A stretch of 64,000 nucleotides of DNA, from NCBI GenBank assembly GCA_964483985.1, contig CAZADS010000109.1, positions 1 through 64,000 of the forward strand, given 5' to 3'. A program made the translations under genes and the position numbers. The stretch's first letter is position 1; every line of letters starts with the position of its first letter. Of this stretch, positions 18,161 to 25,333 are shown piece after piece. The stretch is from CAZADS01 sp964483985 (GTDB lineage Bacteria > Pseudomonadota > Alphaproteobacteria > Thalassobaculales > Thalassobaculaceae). The notes below the pieces were generated by a model. That model saw only the letters and a list, made by a program, of their open reading frames with translations. It was not told where the DNA came from and searched no databases.

Positions 18161-18484
18161 CTACATCGGAGTAGGCTTCGAGGTGAACGCCGCTGCAAGA
18201 GCTCCCCCTGCTATTTTCGTAACAATTGCCTGAGCATTACCTTCCATAGAATGTTTTCCTTTCGACACCTTCATATGAAAGCTAAATCGTTGGCCTTTAA
18301 TCAAAATATCCTTGTCATACGGGTCTAAAATAAAACCTTTTAAGTTGTAATCCCGGACATTAAAAGTAAAGCTGTCAATTTTAACGGTACCACGCGAACC
18401 TAACTTACCATTCACCTGTGCATCTTTCATTGCTTCGGTGCGGTTTGAAGCCGGTTTCGTTTTAAAAATATCAAATACCCCCAC
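18161..18484 (-). CDS. Hypothetical protein, 107 residues
   Basis: Unrecognised small protein beginning 'MGVFDIFKTKPAS' with a GTG start; AAGGA lies about 7 nt upstream as Shine-Dalgarno. The central part ('GSRGTVKIDSFTFNVRDYNL', then 'GFILDPYDKDILIKGQRFSF') reads as alternating beta-strands and loosely resembles PilZ-like or small beta-barrel domains, but I cannot support a family. The C-terminus is Gly/Ala-rich ('IAGGALAAAFTSKP'). It probably forms a pair with the gene 10 bp downstream. The 222-bp AT-rich space before it (18485–18706) may hold its promoter; I see no other feature there. Confidence 0.6.
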   Translation of the reverse strand: MGVFDIFKTKPASNRTEAMKDAQVNGKLGSRGTVKIDSFTFNVRDYNLKGFILDPYDKDILIKGQRFSFHMKVSKGKHSMEGNAQAIVTKIAGGALAAAFTSKPTPM

Positions 18485-18706
18485 TGGTTTTTCCTTTTCT
18501 CTTTACCAACGGACACATTCTTTTTTAGAAAATAATACAAATCAGTGAATCCTGTAAATACTTTTTATACAATACTAAATAATCAAGATTAAAATTAATG
18601 TAAAAATATTAGGATACATTCTATAATAGACGTTCACTCTAGAATTAATTTGAGATAAATTTTGATTTCTTAAAGAATTATTATTTGTTTAAAAAATAAA
18701 CAATTT

Positions 18707-19210
18707 TTAATACGTTGAACCGTTTAACTTTAGTAAATTTGATACAGTTTTTGTCGTACTATAACCATCTACTAATTCAGCTAAAAAAACGTGTCCACCA
18801 ATTGATCGAACAAATTCCGCTCCCACTACCTTATCAGAAAAGTAATCCGCTCCTTTAACTAAAATATCGGGACGCAATGCCTTTATTAAATCAATAGGTG
18901 TCTCATCATCAAAAACAACCAGTGCATCAACATCAGAAAAAGCATGGAGGACAATCGCCCTGGCGACTTCATTTTGAATTGGTCGTCCTGCCCCTTTTAA
19001 CCGCTTTACAGATGCGTCACTATTAATACCTACTACTAACCGATCACACTGAGCACGCGCCTGACGCAAGAGCGAAACATGGCCTGGATGCACAAGATCG
19101 AAACAACCATTCGTGAATCCTATTTTAAAGCCATCTGCTCTCCATTTAACAATTAACTTCAACACTGTGTCTAGGGAGTTACTATAATTATGAAGGTTCA
19201 GGTTAGGCAT
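18707..19210 (-). CDS. rfaE2: D-glycero-beta-D-manno-heptose 1-phosphate adenylyltransferase (stand-alone RfaE2/HldE C-terminal domain)
   Basis: This enzyme transfers AMP to heptose 1-phosphate in ADP-heptose synthesis for LPS core. The 167-residue protein carries the cytidylyltransferase-fold signatures 'GFTNGCFDLVHPGHVSLL' (HxGH motif), 'LVVGINSDASVKRLKG', 'RPIQNEVARA' and 'RPDILVKGADY', which match the HldE C-terminal domain closely. The kinase domain fused to it in enterobacteria is absent here, as in organisms with separate RfaE1 and RfaE2. No other heptose or LPS gene is nearby. It is preceded by the oxygenase gene on the same strand, 77 bp upstream. Confidence 0.88.
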   Translation of the reverse strand: MPNLNLHNYSNSLDTVLKLIVKWRADGFKIGFTNGCFDLVHPGHVSLLRQARAQCDRLVVGINSDASVKRLKGAGRPIQNEVARAIVLHAFSDVDALVVFDDETPIDLIKALRPDILVKGADYFSDKVVGAEFVRSIGGHVFLAELVDGYSTTKTVSNLLKLNGSTY

Positions 19211-19287
19211 TAACTCATTCTATATTTATCTGATTTAATTTCTAAAATTCATTTATTCATTGTTCAATTATTTCTTTGTAATTCCTT

Positions 19288-20103
19288 TTAAGACCACATC
19301 TGCATCGGCCCACTGGGCATTCTAGCAATAAAAGTAGCCAACGTAATTCGGTTTTTTAACCCCGGACTGTATACTGGCGCAACCTTATGTGGGTTCCTCG
19401 AATTAAATATTACCACCTCTCCCTCCTTCGGATGAAACGTAAAATTCTCAACCTCATCGACCATACCGTGCTCTAAAGGATAGTTTTCCCCCACTTCTTT
19501 GGCAAAAGACCTAGTCCATGTCCAAGGATTATTATAAATCGTCGTATATCCTCCTTCAGAATCAGGTACTTCCGCATAGAAATTCCATGCAAGTTGGGCG
19601 TTTGCCTCACTAACTAAAAGTTGTGGAGCCTGATAAGGTGCAAAATCGGCATGTAATGCTAGGCCCTGATTAGATTTTCGCAACATCGCATGCGCATATA
19701 ATTGGCCCTCTTCATTACTTGCAATCACCGATTTAAGCCCTGTGCGAGCTTCAATTAAGTTTCGCAATCTCGAAACTGGGTCAAACGAACTTTCATAAAT
19801 CAAAGTGACCTCCTTAGTCGACTTAGCAGCGTCACTTAAATATTCATTCATTGGACGATATTTGTATTCATATTGAGTCAATCCAATGTATGAAATATGT
19901 TGCGCATCGAAAGCAGGCGATGAATGTTGGGTCGCTCCTTGAACCACTCGTAGTTTCCGTTTCTGCATCTCTGAGGAAAACGCCCTACTCTCCTCGATTG
20001 TTGCGAAACCGTTAATCCGAATTGCTGGTATTTTATTATCAAAAAGACGTTCTAGTGATTCGGTCGTCAGAGTTTGTTCAGTATTGCTTAACCACAACGA
20101 CAT
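19288..20103 (-). CDS. 2-oxoglutarate/Fe(II)-type oxygenase-like protein
   Basis: A 271-residue protein with a plausible cupin-type iron facial triad: H151-x-D153 in 'LALHADFAPYQAP', H239 in 'NSRNPHKVAPV', and a candidate 2-oxoglutarate-binding Arg at 252 in 'KNRITLATFIARM'. Spacing and the flanking 'EGEVVIFNSRNPH' strand are typical of non-haem Fe(II)/2OG dioxygenases of the prolyl-hydroxylase/PhyH-like clan. No closer family is recognised, so the substrate is unknown. Genes on both sides share its strand (CpdA-like phosphoesterase upstream, rfaE2 downstream), but a joint pathway is not evident. Confidence 0.65.
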   Translation of the reverse strand: MSLWLSNTEQTLTTESLERLFDNKIPAIRINGFATIEESRAFSSEMQKRKLRVVQGATQHSSPAFDAQHISYIGLTQYEYKYRPMNEYLSDAAKSTKEVTLIYESSFDPVSRLRNLIEARTGLKSVIASNEEGQLYAHAMLRKSNQGLALHADFAPYQAPQLLVSEANAQLAWNFYAEVPDSEGGYTTIYNNPWTWTRSFAKEVGENYPLEHGMVDEVENFTFHPKEGEVVIFNSRNPHKVAPVYSPGLKNRITLATFIARMPSGPMQMWS

Positions 20104-20162
20104 AGAGGCTCTCCTTTCAGCAGATTGTTTAAAGGTTCGGGAACTTACTAATTGTTAATTAT

Positions 20163-20960
20163 TTAACTAAAAAACAATTCCCTAGGCAATTCAAGATGGC
20201 GATCTATATGATTTTCAAAGTGAACAACTACTTGTTTTTTGCTCGCGAGTACAACTCCGTATTGCCCTGGTCCTTCCTTTCTTACAGACGGAGTATGGTC
20301 ATCGATTTGCTTAAGCCGCGGTGCAATGTTGTAATGACTACCTGCTATTGTAGTAAAAGGAATTCCTTGAACGCTTCCAGAAGCATTCAAATGAACGTGA
20401 CCTGATATAATCTGCTGGATGTTGGGATGCCTCTTTAAGATTTGAATAAAACTCTCGCTATTAGAGAGAATAGCCGTATCCATAGCCGTACCAAATTTAA
20501 CGAAATTATGGTGTAGGATGACAATAACGGGTCTATCACAAGATTCCATCAAACGAGCCGATAGCCAGTCTAATTGCCTGGAAGTCAAAACACCCCCAAC
20601 TCTACCTTGGTCAAGAGTGTCTAAAAGGATTATCCTGTGTTCGTTCATGTCAATAATTTGATCGGTAGTTCCACTTTCGTTTATTCCAAATACCTTAGAA
20701 AAATTGTCTCGGTTATCGTGATTACCAAGAATTAGATTATATGGAATCGCCAATGCGCCCAATGATCTCTGCAACCGACGGTATGCCTCTATTTCACCAT
20801 TATCCGTAAGGTCGCCGGCCACAACACAAAATGCAGCATCAGAGTGATTAAAATTTATGTGTTCAATAGCGCTAATCATCCGGGCATTTGTATCAAGCCC
20901 GTTCGAAAGCTGCCCCGCTGGGACAATATGGAGGTCTGATAAGACGATAAATTTAATCAT
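20163..20960 (-). CDS. Metallophosphoesterase, CpdA-like (class III cyclic-nucleotide phosphodiesterase family)
   Basis: A 265-residue calcineurin-like phosphoesterase with all five metal and phosphate motifs in order: 'LSDLHI' (DxH), 'VAGDLTDNG' (GDxxDxG), 'LGNHDNR' (GNHD), 'ILHHNF' (H) and 'ISGHVHLNASG' (GHxH). This arrangement fits CpdA (3',5'-cAMP phosphodiesterase) and related glycerophosphodiesterases; cAMP specificity cannot be proved by inspection. The ATG at 20960 has AGGTG upstream and is chosen over a GTG three codons earlier. It is followed by the oxygenase gene about 60 bp downstream. Confidence 0.82.
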   Translation of the reverse strand: MIKFIVLSDLHIVPAGQLSNGLDTNARMISAIEHINFNHSDAAFCVVAGDLTDNGEIEAYRRLQRSLGALAIPYNLILGNHDNRDNFSKVFGINESGTTDQIIDMNEHRIILLDTLDQGRVGGVLTSRQLDWLSARLMESCDRPVIVILHHNFVKFGTAMDTAILSNSESFIQILKRHPNIQQIISGHVHLNASGSVQGIPFTTIAGSHYNIAPRLKQIDDHTPSVRKEGPGQYGVVLASKKQVVVHFENHIDRHLELPRELFFS

Positions 20961-21121
20961 ATTACACACCTAACGACATAAAAGTGATAAAGTCCTAAAT
21001 TCATTTCCGGACTATTTTCTTTTCGATCATAACAGTTTGTTAGAAGAAATGATGAGTTTTATATCCGACTACAAAAAACGGCAGCCCCAATAGAATAACA
21101 AAAACGTATTGCTCTGGATAT

Positions 21122-22123
21122 TTATTGGTCTGGATGTTTCCATACGGCGTCGGCGATTCGTCTGAAGTTTCCCCCTAGAACGGCTCTCACGTCATTTTCG
21201 GAAAATCCATGCATCAGTAGATGTTCCACCACTTCTAACAATTGCACAGGTGACGCACAACTAACTCCACTATTGGGATACTGTGAGGTGGGCCAAAAAT
21301 TCGTATTATTTATCAATGTATCGTTTAGGTCAGCGGCACATCCCATTTTACAGAAGTAATCTAGTCCTATGCCAACATGTTCTATACCTAGCAGGTCAAC
21401 ATAATATTGGATATGTTGAATAAGAGCAGGCGTTCGAATATCGTCTTCCCCAAGAAAAATCCCTATTCCGTTAACTCCCACTACACCGCCACCCGCAGCG
21501 CATGCTAAAGCTTGATCATCTTTAATATTACGTTCATGGTCACACAGGGTCCGGGCATTAGAATGTGAGAAAACTACAGGATGAGAAGAGGCTTCCATTG
21601 CTTCCATAGTCGTCCGATAGCCCGTGTGCGAACAATCTATTAATATACCAATATTATTCATAGCGCGAATGACCGCCCGACCAAAAGAGGTCAAACCAAC
21701 GTCCGTATCGTGACAACCTCCTCCAGCCTCGTTATTAAGATTATACGCAAACAGCATTTGGCGAACACCTAGACTATGATACAAATAAATCATATCAATC
21801 GAACTGTCCAAGGCATTCATACCTTCAATGTCGAAGGCTATTGCCATACGGCCTTCTGCCCGCGCCATATCAATCTCAGCAACTGTTCCCACTCTTTGAA
21901 AAAGATCGCTTTCATCAATCCACCTTCGTGCGAGAGCTAAAGCTTTTATGGTCCGTTTCCAATTCCATACATCATAACCGACGTTCACCGACAAAAAATC
22001 AACACCGGCTTCCTTCCAGACAGATAAGGTCTCTAGATCTCGCTCATCATTAAGTTCGAATCCAGCGTGTGAATCCCATACAAAGGATTCTGCATATAAC
22101 TCTTGCGCACGACTTTTAATCAT
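21122..22123 (-). CDS. Membrane dipeptidase-type amidohydrolase (peptidase family M19)
   Basis: A 333-residue TIM-barrel protein of the renal-dipeptidase family. It shows 'FVWDSHAGFEL' (first metal motif), 'IAFDIEGMNAL' (bridging Glu), 'GILIDCSHTGYRTTMEAMEAS' and 'PVVFSHSNAR' (two metal-binding His), then 'HVGIGLDYFCK'. The canonical first motif is HxD; here the Asp position is Gly (D-S-H-A-G), a variant I associate with a bacterial subgroup, so metal use may differ. Typical members cleave dipeptides with a C-terminal D- or L-residue. The ATG overlaps the stop of the upstream methyltransferase by 4 nt, implying translational coupling. Confidence 0.85.
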   Translation of the reverse strand: MIKSRAQELYAESFVWDSHAGFELNDERDLETLSVWKEAGVDFLSVNVGYDVWNWKRTIKALALARRWIDESDLFQRVGTVAEIDMARAEGRMAIAFDIEGMNALDSSIDMIYLYHSLGVRQMLFAYNLNNEAGGGCHDTDVGLTSFGRAVIRAMNNIGILIDCSHTGYRTTMEAMEASSHPVVFSHSNARTLCDHERNIKDDQALACAAGGGVVGVNGIGIFLGEDDIRTPALIQHIQYYVDLLGIEHVGIGLDYFCKMGCAADLNDTLINNTNFWPTSQYPNSGVSCASPVQLLEVVEHLLMHGFSENDVRAVLGGNFRRIADAVWKHPDQ

Positions 22124-22758
22124 AGAGAACTTTCCACTCTTCTAGCGGCAACAGTCCAGCCCGGACGGTCTAAACCATTCATATAATTAGATTTTTCTAA
22201 AAACAGGATCTGCCATATTTGTTTTTCTTCAAGTTCACTAAAATAACTTGGATAATTATCTTCTAGAAAAGGAATTCCGTTCATATAGAGAACAAGAATA
22301 CCGTCCGAACGAACATAGCGTGTGATGGTTTCCATAAATTCCGGTCCTACATGGCCATTTCCAAAGCAACCCACACCGATTAAGCAATCGTAGGAACGCC
22401 CTCCAAAATCAATAAACTTGGTTAGGTCGCCAACTATCAACTCCCTGTAAATGGACTTAGATCTGGCCTCCTTAAGCATCTCGCGGGAAATATCCACCCC
22501 ATCAATTACCGTATAACCACGTGAAAACAATTCGGTACCAACCAGCCCCGTTCCGCATCCCAAATCTAAAATATTATGATTTTTACCAACTTTACATTTT
22601 TCTAGAACGTCAACAGCAATTTGAGGGGCAATATATCCATATTCGTTCACCATTGTCTTTTCATAAGTGGTGGCCCAATCTTCGTATACTTCGAGAGAAT
22701 TCTCTCCCCCCCGCATACTGGTTAATCGTTTTACATAGCCATCTAATTCTTTATTCAT
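22120..22758 (-). CDS. Class I SAM-dependent methyltransferase
   Basis: A 212-residue protein with Rossmann-type motif I 'ILDLGCGTGLVGTELF', motif II 'VIDGVDISREMLKEAR', then 'YDCLIGVGCFGNGHVGPEF' (motif IV) and 'DGILVLYMNG' (post-motif). The N-terminal 'YEDWATTYEKTMVNEYGYIAP' resembles Williams–Beuren-type and other small-molecule methyltransferases. Substrate unknown. The ATG at 22758 has CAGGA about 7 nt upstream. Its end overlaps the M19 dipeptidase start by 4 nt, so a methylated or otherwise modified dipeptide-like compound is a possible shared substrate (inference only). Confidence 0.82.
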   Translation of the reverse strand: MNKELDGYVKRLTSMRGGENSLEVYEDWATTYEKTMVNEYGYIAPQIAVDVLEKCKVGKNHNILDLGCGTGLVGTELFSRGYTVIDGVDISREMLKEARSKSIYRELIVGDLTKFIDFGGRSYDCLIGVGCFGNGHVGPEFMETITRYVRSDGILVLYMNGIPFLEDNYPSYFSELEEKQIWQILFLEKSNYMNGLDRPGWTVAARRVESSL

Positions 22759-23012
22759 AATCAATCCTGATAATTTATATTAACGAAAAGTATAAAATCA
22801 TTAAGATCAATAAAAACGTTGAGCTTGCATAGATGTGATGATTATTAGTAATCCACAATGTCATTTAACGAAATTATTTCCTTCGGAATGCGTTTAGAAA
22901 CAAATATTTTGGCATTTATTAATATTTACAGAATTTCTTTTGGTTCGAAAACAATTGGCCCGTATTTGGTAAATTATTTAGAGGCCAAAAACAATATCTT
23001 GGTTTTTTTTGT
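22759..23012. other. AT-rich intergenic region between two divergent methyltransferase genes
   Basis: About 250 bp with no credible coding frame. It contains AT-rich stretches and must hold the promoter of the leftward methyltransferase–dipeptidase pair, but I cannot pick out one convincing hexamer pair for that side. An antisense open frame at 22919–23116 overlaps the riboswitch and is not believable as a gene. Confidence 0.5.
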
Positions 23013-23042
23013 TTGATAAAAGCAGTGATTTTTCCATAGAAT
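23013..23042 (+). promoter_or_regulatory. Sigma-70-type promoter for the SAM-II leader
   Basis: TTGATA at 23013–23018 and TAGAAT at 23037–23042 are separated by 18 bp. Transcription from this pair would begin at about 23049, exactly where the SAM-II aptamer starts (23050). The coincidence of predicted start and aptamer 5' end is the main support. Confidence 0.6.
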
Positions 23043-23048
23043 GCATTA

Positions 23049-23104
23049 CGCGCCGATTTGATTATCCAGCTTGCGGGCGCTTTAAAAGTACGGCTAAAGA
23101 GGAG
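23049..23104 (+). promoter_or_regulatory. SAM-II riboswitch aptamer (S-adenosylmethionine)
   Basis: The segment fits the SAM-II H-type pseudoknot. P1 pairs GCGCC (23050–23054) with GGCGC (23076–23080). The loop begins with the conserved GATTT at 23055–23059 and contains TTGC at 23071–23074 just before the P1 3' strand. The conserved GCTAAAG lies at 23093–23099. Bases TCC (23065–23067) can pair with GGA (23101–23103) as part of P2. This order and spacing match my recollection of the published metX aptamer. SAM-II RNAs are mainly alphaproteobacterial and usually lower expression of methionine or SAM synthesis genes when SAM is high. Here the next gene is a SAM-dependent methyltransferase. Confidence 0.82.
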
Positions 23105-23130
23105 TGTTAGCAGCAAATCGCGCTATCGCC

Positions 23131-23158
23131 CAGTAAAAGCCACAGCGGTTTTACACTG
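23131..23158 (+). promoter_or_regulatory. Leader hairpin between aptamer and expression platform
   Basis: GTAAAA-g-CC (23133–23141) and GGTTTTAC (23147–23154) form an 8-bp stem with a one-base bulge and a 5-nt loop; CA/TG can extend it across a small bulge. No U-tract follows, so it is not a Rho-independent terminator. It may bring the aptamer and the C-rich segment at 23158–23170 close together. Confidence 0.5.
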
Positions 23159-23210
23159 CGCCCCCCGCAAGTGATGAATCACAGCTTAATAATACCGTTA
23201 TTGCGGGGAG
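23158..23210 (+). promoter_or_regulatory. Switchable Shine-Dalgarno-sequestering stem (predicted expression platform)
   Basis: CCCCGCAA (23163–23170) is perfectly complementary to TTGCGGGG (23201–23208), whose GGGG begins the Shine-Dalgarno GGGGAG (23205–23210) of the methyltransferase ATG at 23218. The same C-rich segment can instead pair with TTGCGGG of the aptamer (23071–23077), and GCG (23158–23160) with CGC (23078–23080), leaving a 3-nt bulge. The two structures exclude each other. SAM binding should lock the aptamer strand, free the C-rich segment and hide the ribosome site (OFF). Pairings are read directly; the switching is inferred. Confidence 0.65.
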
Positions 23211-23217
23211 AATTCAG

Positions 23218-24096
23218 ATGTCAAACCTTAAACCAAACCTCAAAAAAAACTCAGAAACCGATTTTACCGAATTTAGCGTTTTTGAGAAAAATGGATGGGA
23301 GGCCGTAGCGCAAGAATGGCACAACCACTTCGAAACAGTGTCCCGACAATCCATTAATTACTTGCTACAAAGCGTTGGAGTTACGGAGCAACACAACAAT
23401 CAAGGCAAATTACTCCTTGATATCGCTACCGGCCCTGGCTACGGTGCGTTCGAAGCAACTCAACTAGGCGTAAATGCGCGTGGAATAGATTTCTCGGAAG
23501 CTCAAATCCATCAAGCTAGAATCCTGCATCCAGCAGTTAAATTCGAAATTGGAGATGCAGAGGATCTGCCTTATTCCAATAGCAAATTCGACGCAGTAAT
23601 TATCAATTTTGGTTTAAACCATTTCCCGCATCCAGAAAAAGCACTTAAAGAATCTCTTCGCGTGCTAAAGGCAGGCGGACGTATAGCATTTACTACTTGG
23701 GCAAAACCACCACTTTCAGTTGGATTTGACCTAGTGCAATCTGCAATCAGCAAATTCGGAAATCCAGACGCTTTTCTTCCCGCTGGGCCAAATTATTATA
23801 GGTTTGCAGACTCAGAAGAGGCTTCTAAAACATTGAAAAAAGTTGGTTTTCGAGCACCTAAGATATCCGTGGTTCCTCAAACTTGGAGAGTTAACGACGG
23901 TAAAGAAATGCTAAAAGCTATTGAGAATGGAACCGTAAGAGCTGGGGCTCTACTGAGAGCACAAGACACAGCAGTAAAAAACAAGATTATCTCCTATATA
24001 TGCCAGGAAGCGGAAAAATATAGAAGTGGTAAATTTTTAGCCATCCCAATGCCCGCAATCTTAGCTGCTGCTACTAAGATAGCAAGTCATTCTTAA
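23218..24096 (+). CDS. SAM-dependent methyltransferase (UbiE/COQ5-like fold) under SAM-II riboswitch
   Basis: A 292-residue class I methyltransferase. Motif I is 'LLLDIATGPGYGAFEATQLG' (about residues 63–82), followed by 'GIDFSEAQIHQAR', 'FEIGDAEDLPYSNSKFDAVI' (motif II/III region) and 'LKAGGRIAFTTWAKPP', the post-motif strand typical of Methyltransf_11/UbiE-like enzymes. The C-terminal 100 residues ('YYRFADSEEASKTLKKVGF') form a lid or substrate domain I cannot place. Shine-Dalgarno GGGGAG stands 7 nt before the ATG and lies inside a predicted RNA stem. Being repressed by SAM is unusual for a SAM consumer; it may take part in methionine or sulfur recycling, or produce a compound not needed when SAM is plentiful. 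Substrate unknown. Confidence 0.85.
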   Translation: MSNLKPNLKKNSETDFTEFSVFEKNGWEAVAQEWHNHFETVSRQSINYLLQSVGVTEQHNNQGKLLLDIATGPGYGAFEATQLGVNARGIDFSEAQIHQARILHPAVKFEIGDAEDLPYSNSKFDAVIINFGLNHFPHPEKALKESLRVLKAGGRIAFTTWAKPPLSVGFDLVQSAISKFGNPDAFLPAGPNYYRFADSEEASKTLKKVGFRAPKISVVPQTWRVNDGKEMLKAIENGTVRAGALLRAQDTAVKNKIISYICQEAEKYRSGKFLAIPMPAILAAATKIASHS

Positions 24097-24118
24097 ACAT
24101 TAGTAATGAAGGTATCTG

Positions 24119-24574
24119 TTATTTCGTCCAATCGAATTCGGGAATAAACTCTACGTTTTGGGCCAACACACCCTGTCCAGGAACAAAGTTTATCTCCACT
24201 CTAATACCGTCTGGATCTTCAAATAAAACATAGTAATATCCAGGAGCCCATTTTCCTTCCTGTGCCCGGTTCACTATCTTCGCGTCCATTTTAATTAAAA
24301 GGCTTTCTACATGATCAACGTCCTCGCGCGATCTAGCACGAAAACAAATATGGTGAAGTCCAACACGACTCTGAATAAATCGTTCGGCTGCGTATTCCGG
24401 CGAACACGGTTGTATCCCCAGTGCGGTCCTCGCACCTACGAAATATGTAAACTTTGGGCCATTAAAAACGCATTTCATCCCCATAGCTAACATGAGTGAA
24501 GAATAAAATTCTTTTGCTTTTTCGTATTGAGACACGGTTAGCACAACGTGAGCCATACCATTGATTCCAATCAT
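24119..24574 (-). CDS. VOC family protein (glyoxalase/dioxygenase fold)
   Basis: A 151-residue vicinal-oxygen-chelate protein. The two βαβββ units are visible: 'MAHVVLTVSQYEKAKEFYSSLM' opens the first with a metal His, and 'VGLHHICFRARSREDVDHVESLL' opens the second with His; the C-terminal 'YYVLFEDPDGIRVEINF' supplies the Glu ligand. This is the typical H…H…E metal site. Family members include glyoxalase I, dioxygenases and resistance proteins; no specific role is assigned. The start is the ATG at 24574 because AGGAG lies 6 nt upstream and the longer reading frame adds 40 unrelated residues. It converges with the riboswitch-linked methyltransferase (22 bp). Confidence 0.83.
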   Translation of the reverse strand: MIGINGMAHVVLTVSQYEKAKEFYSSLMLAMGMKCVFNGPKFTYFVGARTALGIQPCSPEYAAERFIQSRVGLHHICFRARSREDVDHVESLLIKMDAKIVNRAQEGKWAPGYYYVLFEDPDGIRVEINFVPGQGVLAQNVEFIPEFDWTK

Positions 24575-24782
24575 AGAAAACTCCTTATATTTGTTTAAAT
24601 AAGTATAGAGAGCCATCACTTCATAAAATAACTTAACTCTCCCAATCTCTGGTTTCCCAGTAAATTTTGATAATAAATTGAGCCACCGAATCAAGTTAAT
24701 TAAAAAGACAAACTACGGCATTTCACCTAAGTTTTTTGGTGACATAACTGCATTATTAAACAGAAATTGAATCTAGGTAAGA

Positions 24783-25055
24783 TTATTGATCAGGATTAAC
24801 CTTATTCTTTCTTCGCGGGATTTTAATAGCTTTTCCAATCGGAACAATCACTCGCTGTATAAAACTTGGTCTATTTTGTTGTTGCATAGCAGGATGGATA
24901 TAGTTTGACAGCGTCAGTAAAGCTTTTTCAGCTGTATCCGCTCTCTTACGCGCCTCATCCAAAAGCTCTCGAAGCATTTGATTTTCTTTGTTAGCTACTG
25001 CAAGAAGCTCTGATAACGCGTTATTTTGATTATTATTAGACCCAAGCGGTTCCAC
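24783..25055 (-). CDS. Hypothetical coiled-coil protein, 90 residues
   Basis: Not recognised as a family. The first half is an amphipathic helix with heptad-like spacing ('LSELLAVANKENQMLRELLD', 'EARKRADTAEKALLTLSNYI') that probably forms a coiled coil. The second half is basic and Pro-rich, ending 'KIPRRKNKVNPDQ'. The start is a GTG with AGGAG 6 nt upstream, which strongly supports translation. It lies upstream of the VOC gene on the same strand, about 200 bp away, so is probably an independent unit. Confidence 0.6.
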   Translation of the reverse strand: MEPLGSNNNQNNALSELLAVANKENQMLRELLDEARKRADTAEKALLTLSNYIHPAMQQQNRPSFIQRVIVPIGKAIKIPRRKNKVNPDQ

Positions 25056-25135
25056 GCCAGTCTCCTAATCTATCAAAACAAACAAATCATTTAGAGTATA
25101 AAACTCAACATACAAAATTCATTAAATTTTTATTA

Positions 25136-25225
25136 TCACTCTAATTGCTCTAATACTACCAAATTATTATTCGGCGCATACTCTTCACCGGCCCAAGACG
25201 GGTAAAATTCAACATCTAAACACAT
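25136..25225 (-). CDS. Possible micro-protein, 29 residues
   Basis: A short frame beginning MCLDVEFYPSWAGEEY and ending NNNLVVLEQLE, with an AGG-containing purine run just before the ATG. Its composition (Trp, Pro, Tyr, acidic residues) looks more like protein than the surrounding AT-rich DNA. It lies in the space between cutA and the coiled-coil gene, both on the same strand. No homologue is recognised; it is low confidence and could be chance. Confidence 0.22.
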   Translation of the reverse strand: MCLDVEFYPSWAGEEYAPNNNLVVLEQLE

Positions 25226-25333
25226 AACCTACTAGATGACCCTACGTTTCCTTATTTTTTATACTAATCAATATCATATCAACTTCTATGGTTTCAAATC
25301 ACTATCCATTCATTGATTTAAGCGTTTTTATGA

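Noticed and set aside
22919..23116. 65-codon antisense frame over the riboswitch
   Set aside because: It overlaps the promoter and aptamer, has no ribosome site, and its composition reflects the structured RNA region.
23104..23136. Ten-codon leader peptide starting at GTG right after the aptamer
   Set aside because: GGAG overlaps the GTG itself, so ribosome spacing is impossible, and the peptide has no Met or regulatory codon run.
23105..23210. A second SAM aptamer (SAM-V) in tandem after SAM-II, as in some marine alphaproteobacteria
   Set aside because: The second structure has no GCTAAA-type core or GATTT loop; it is only a stem over the Shine-Dalgarno.
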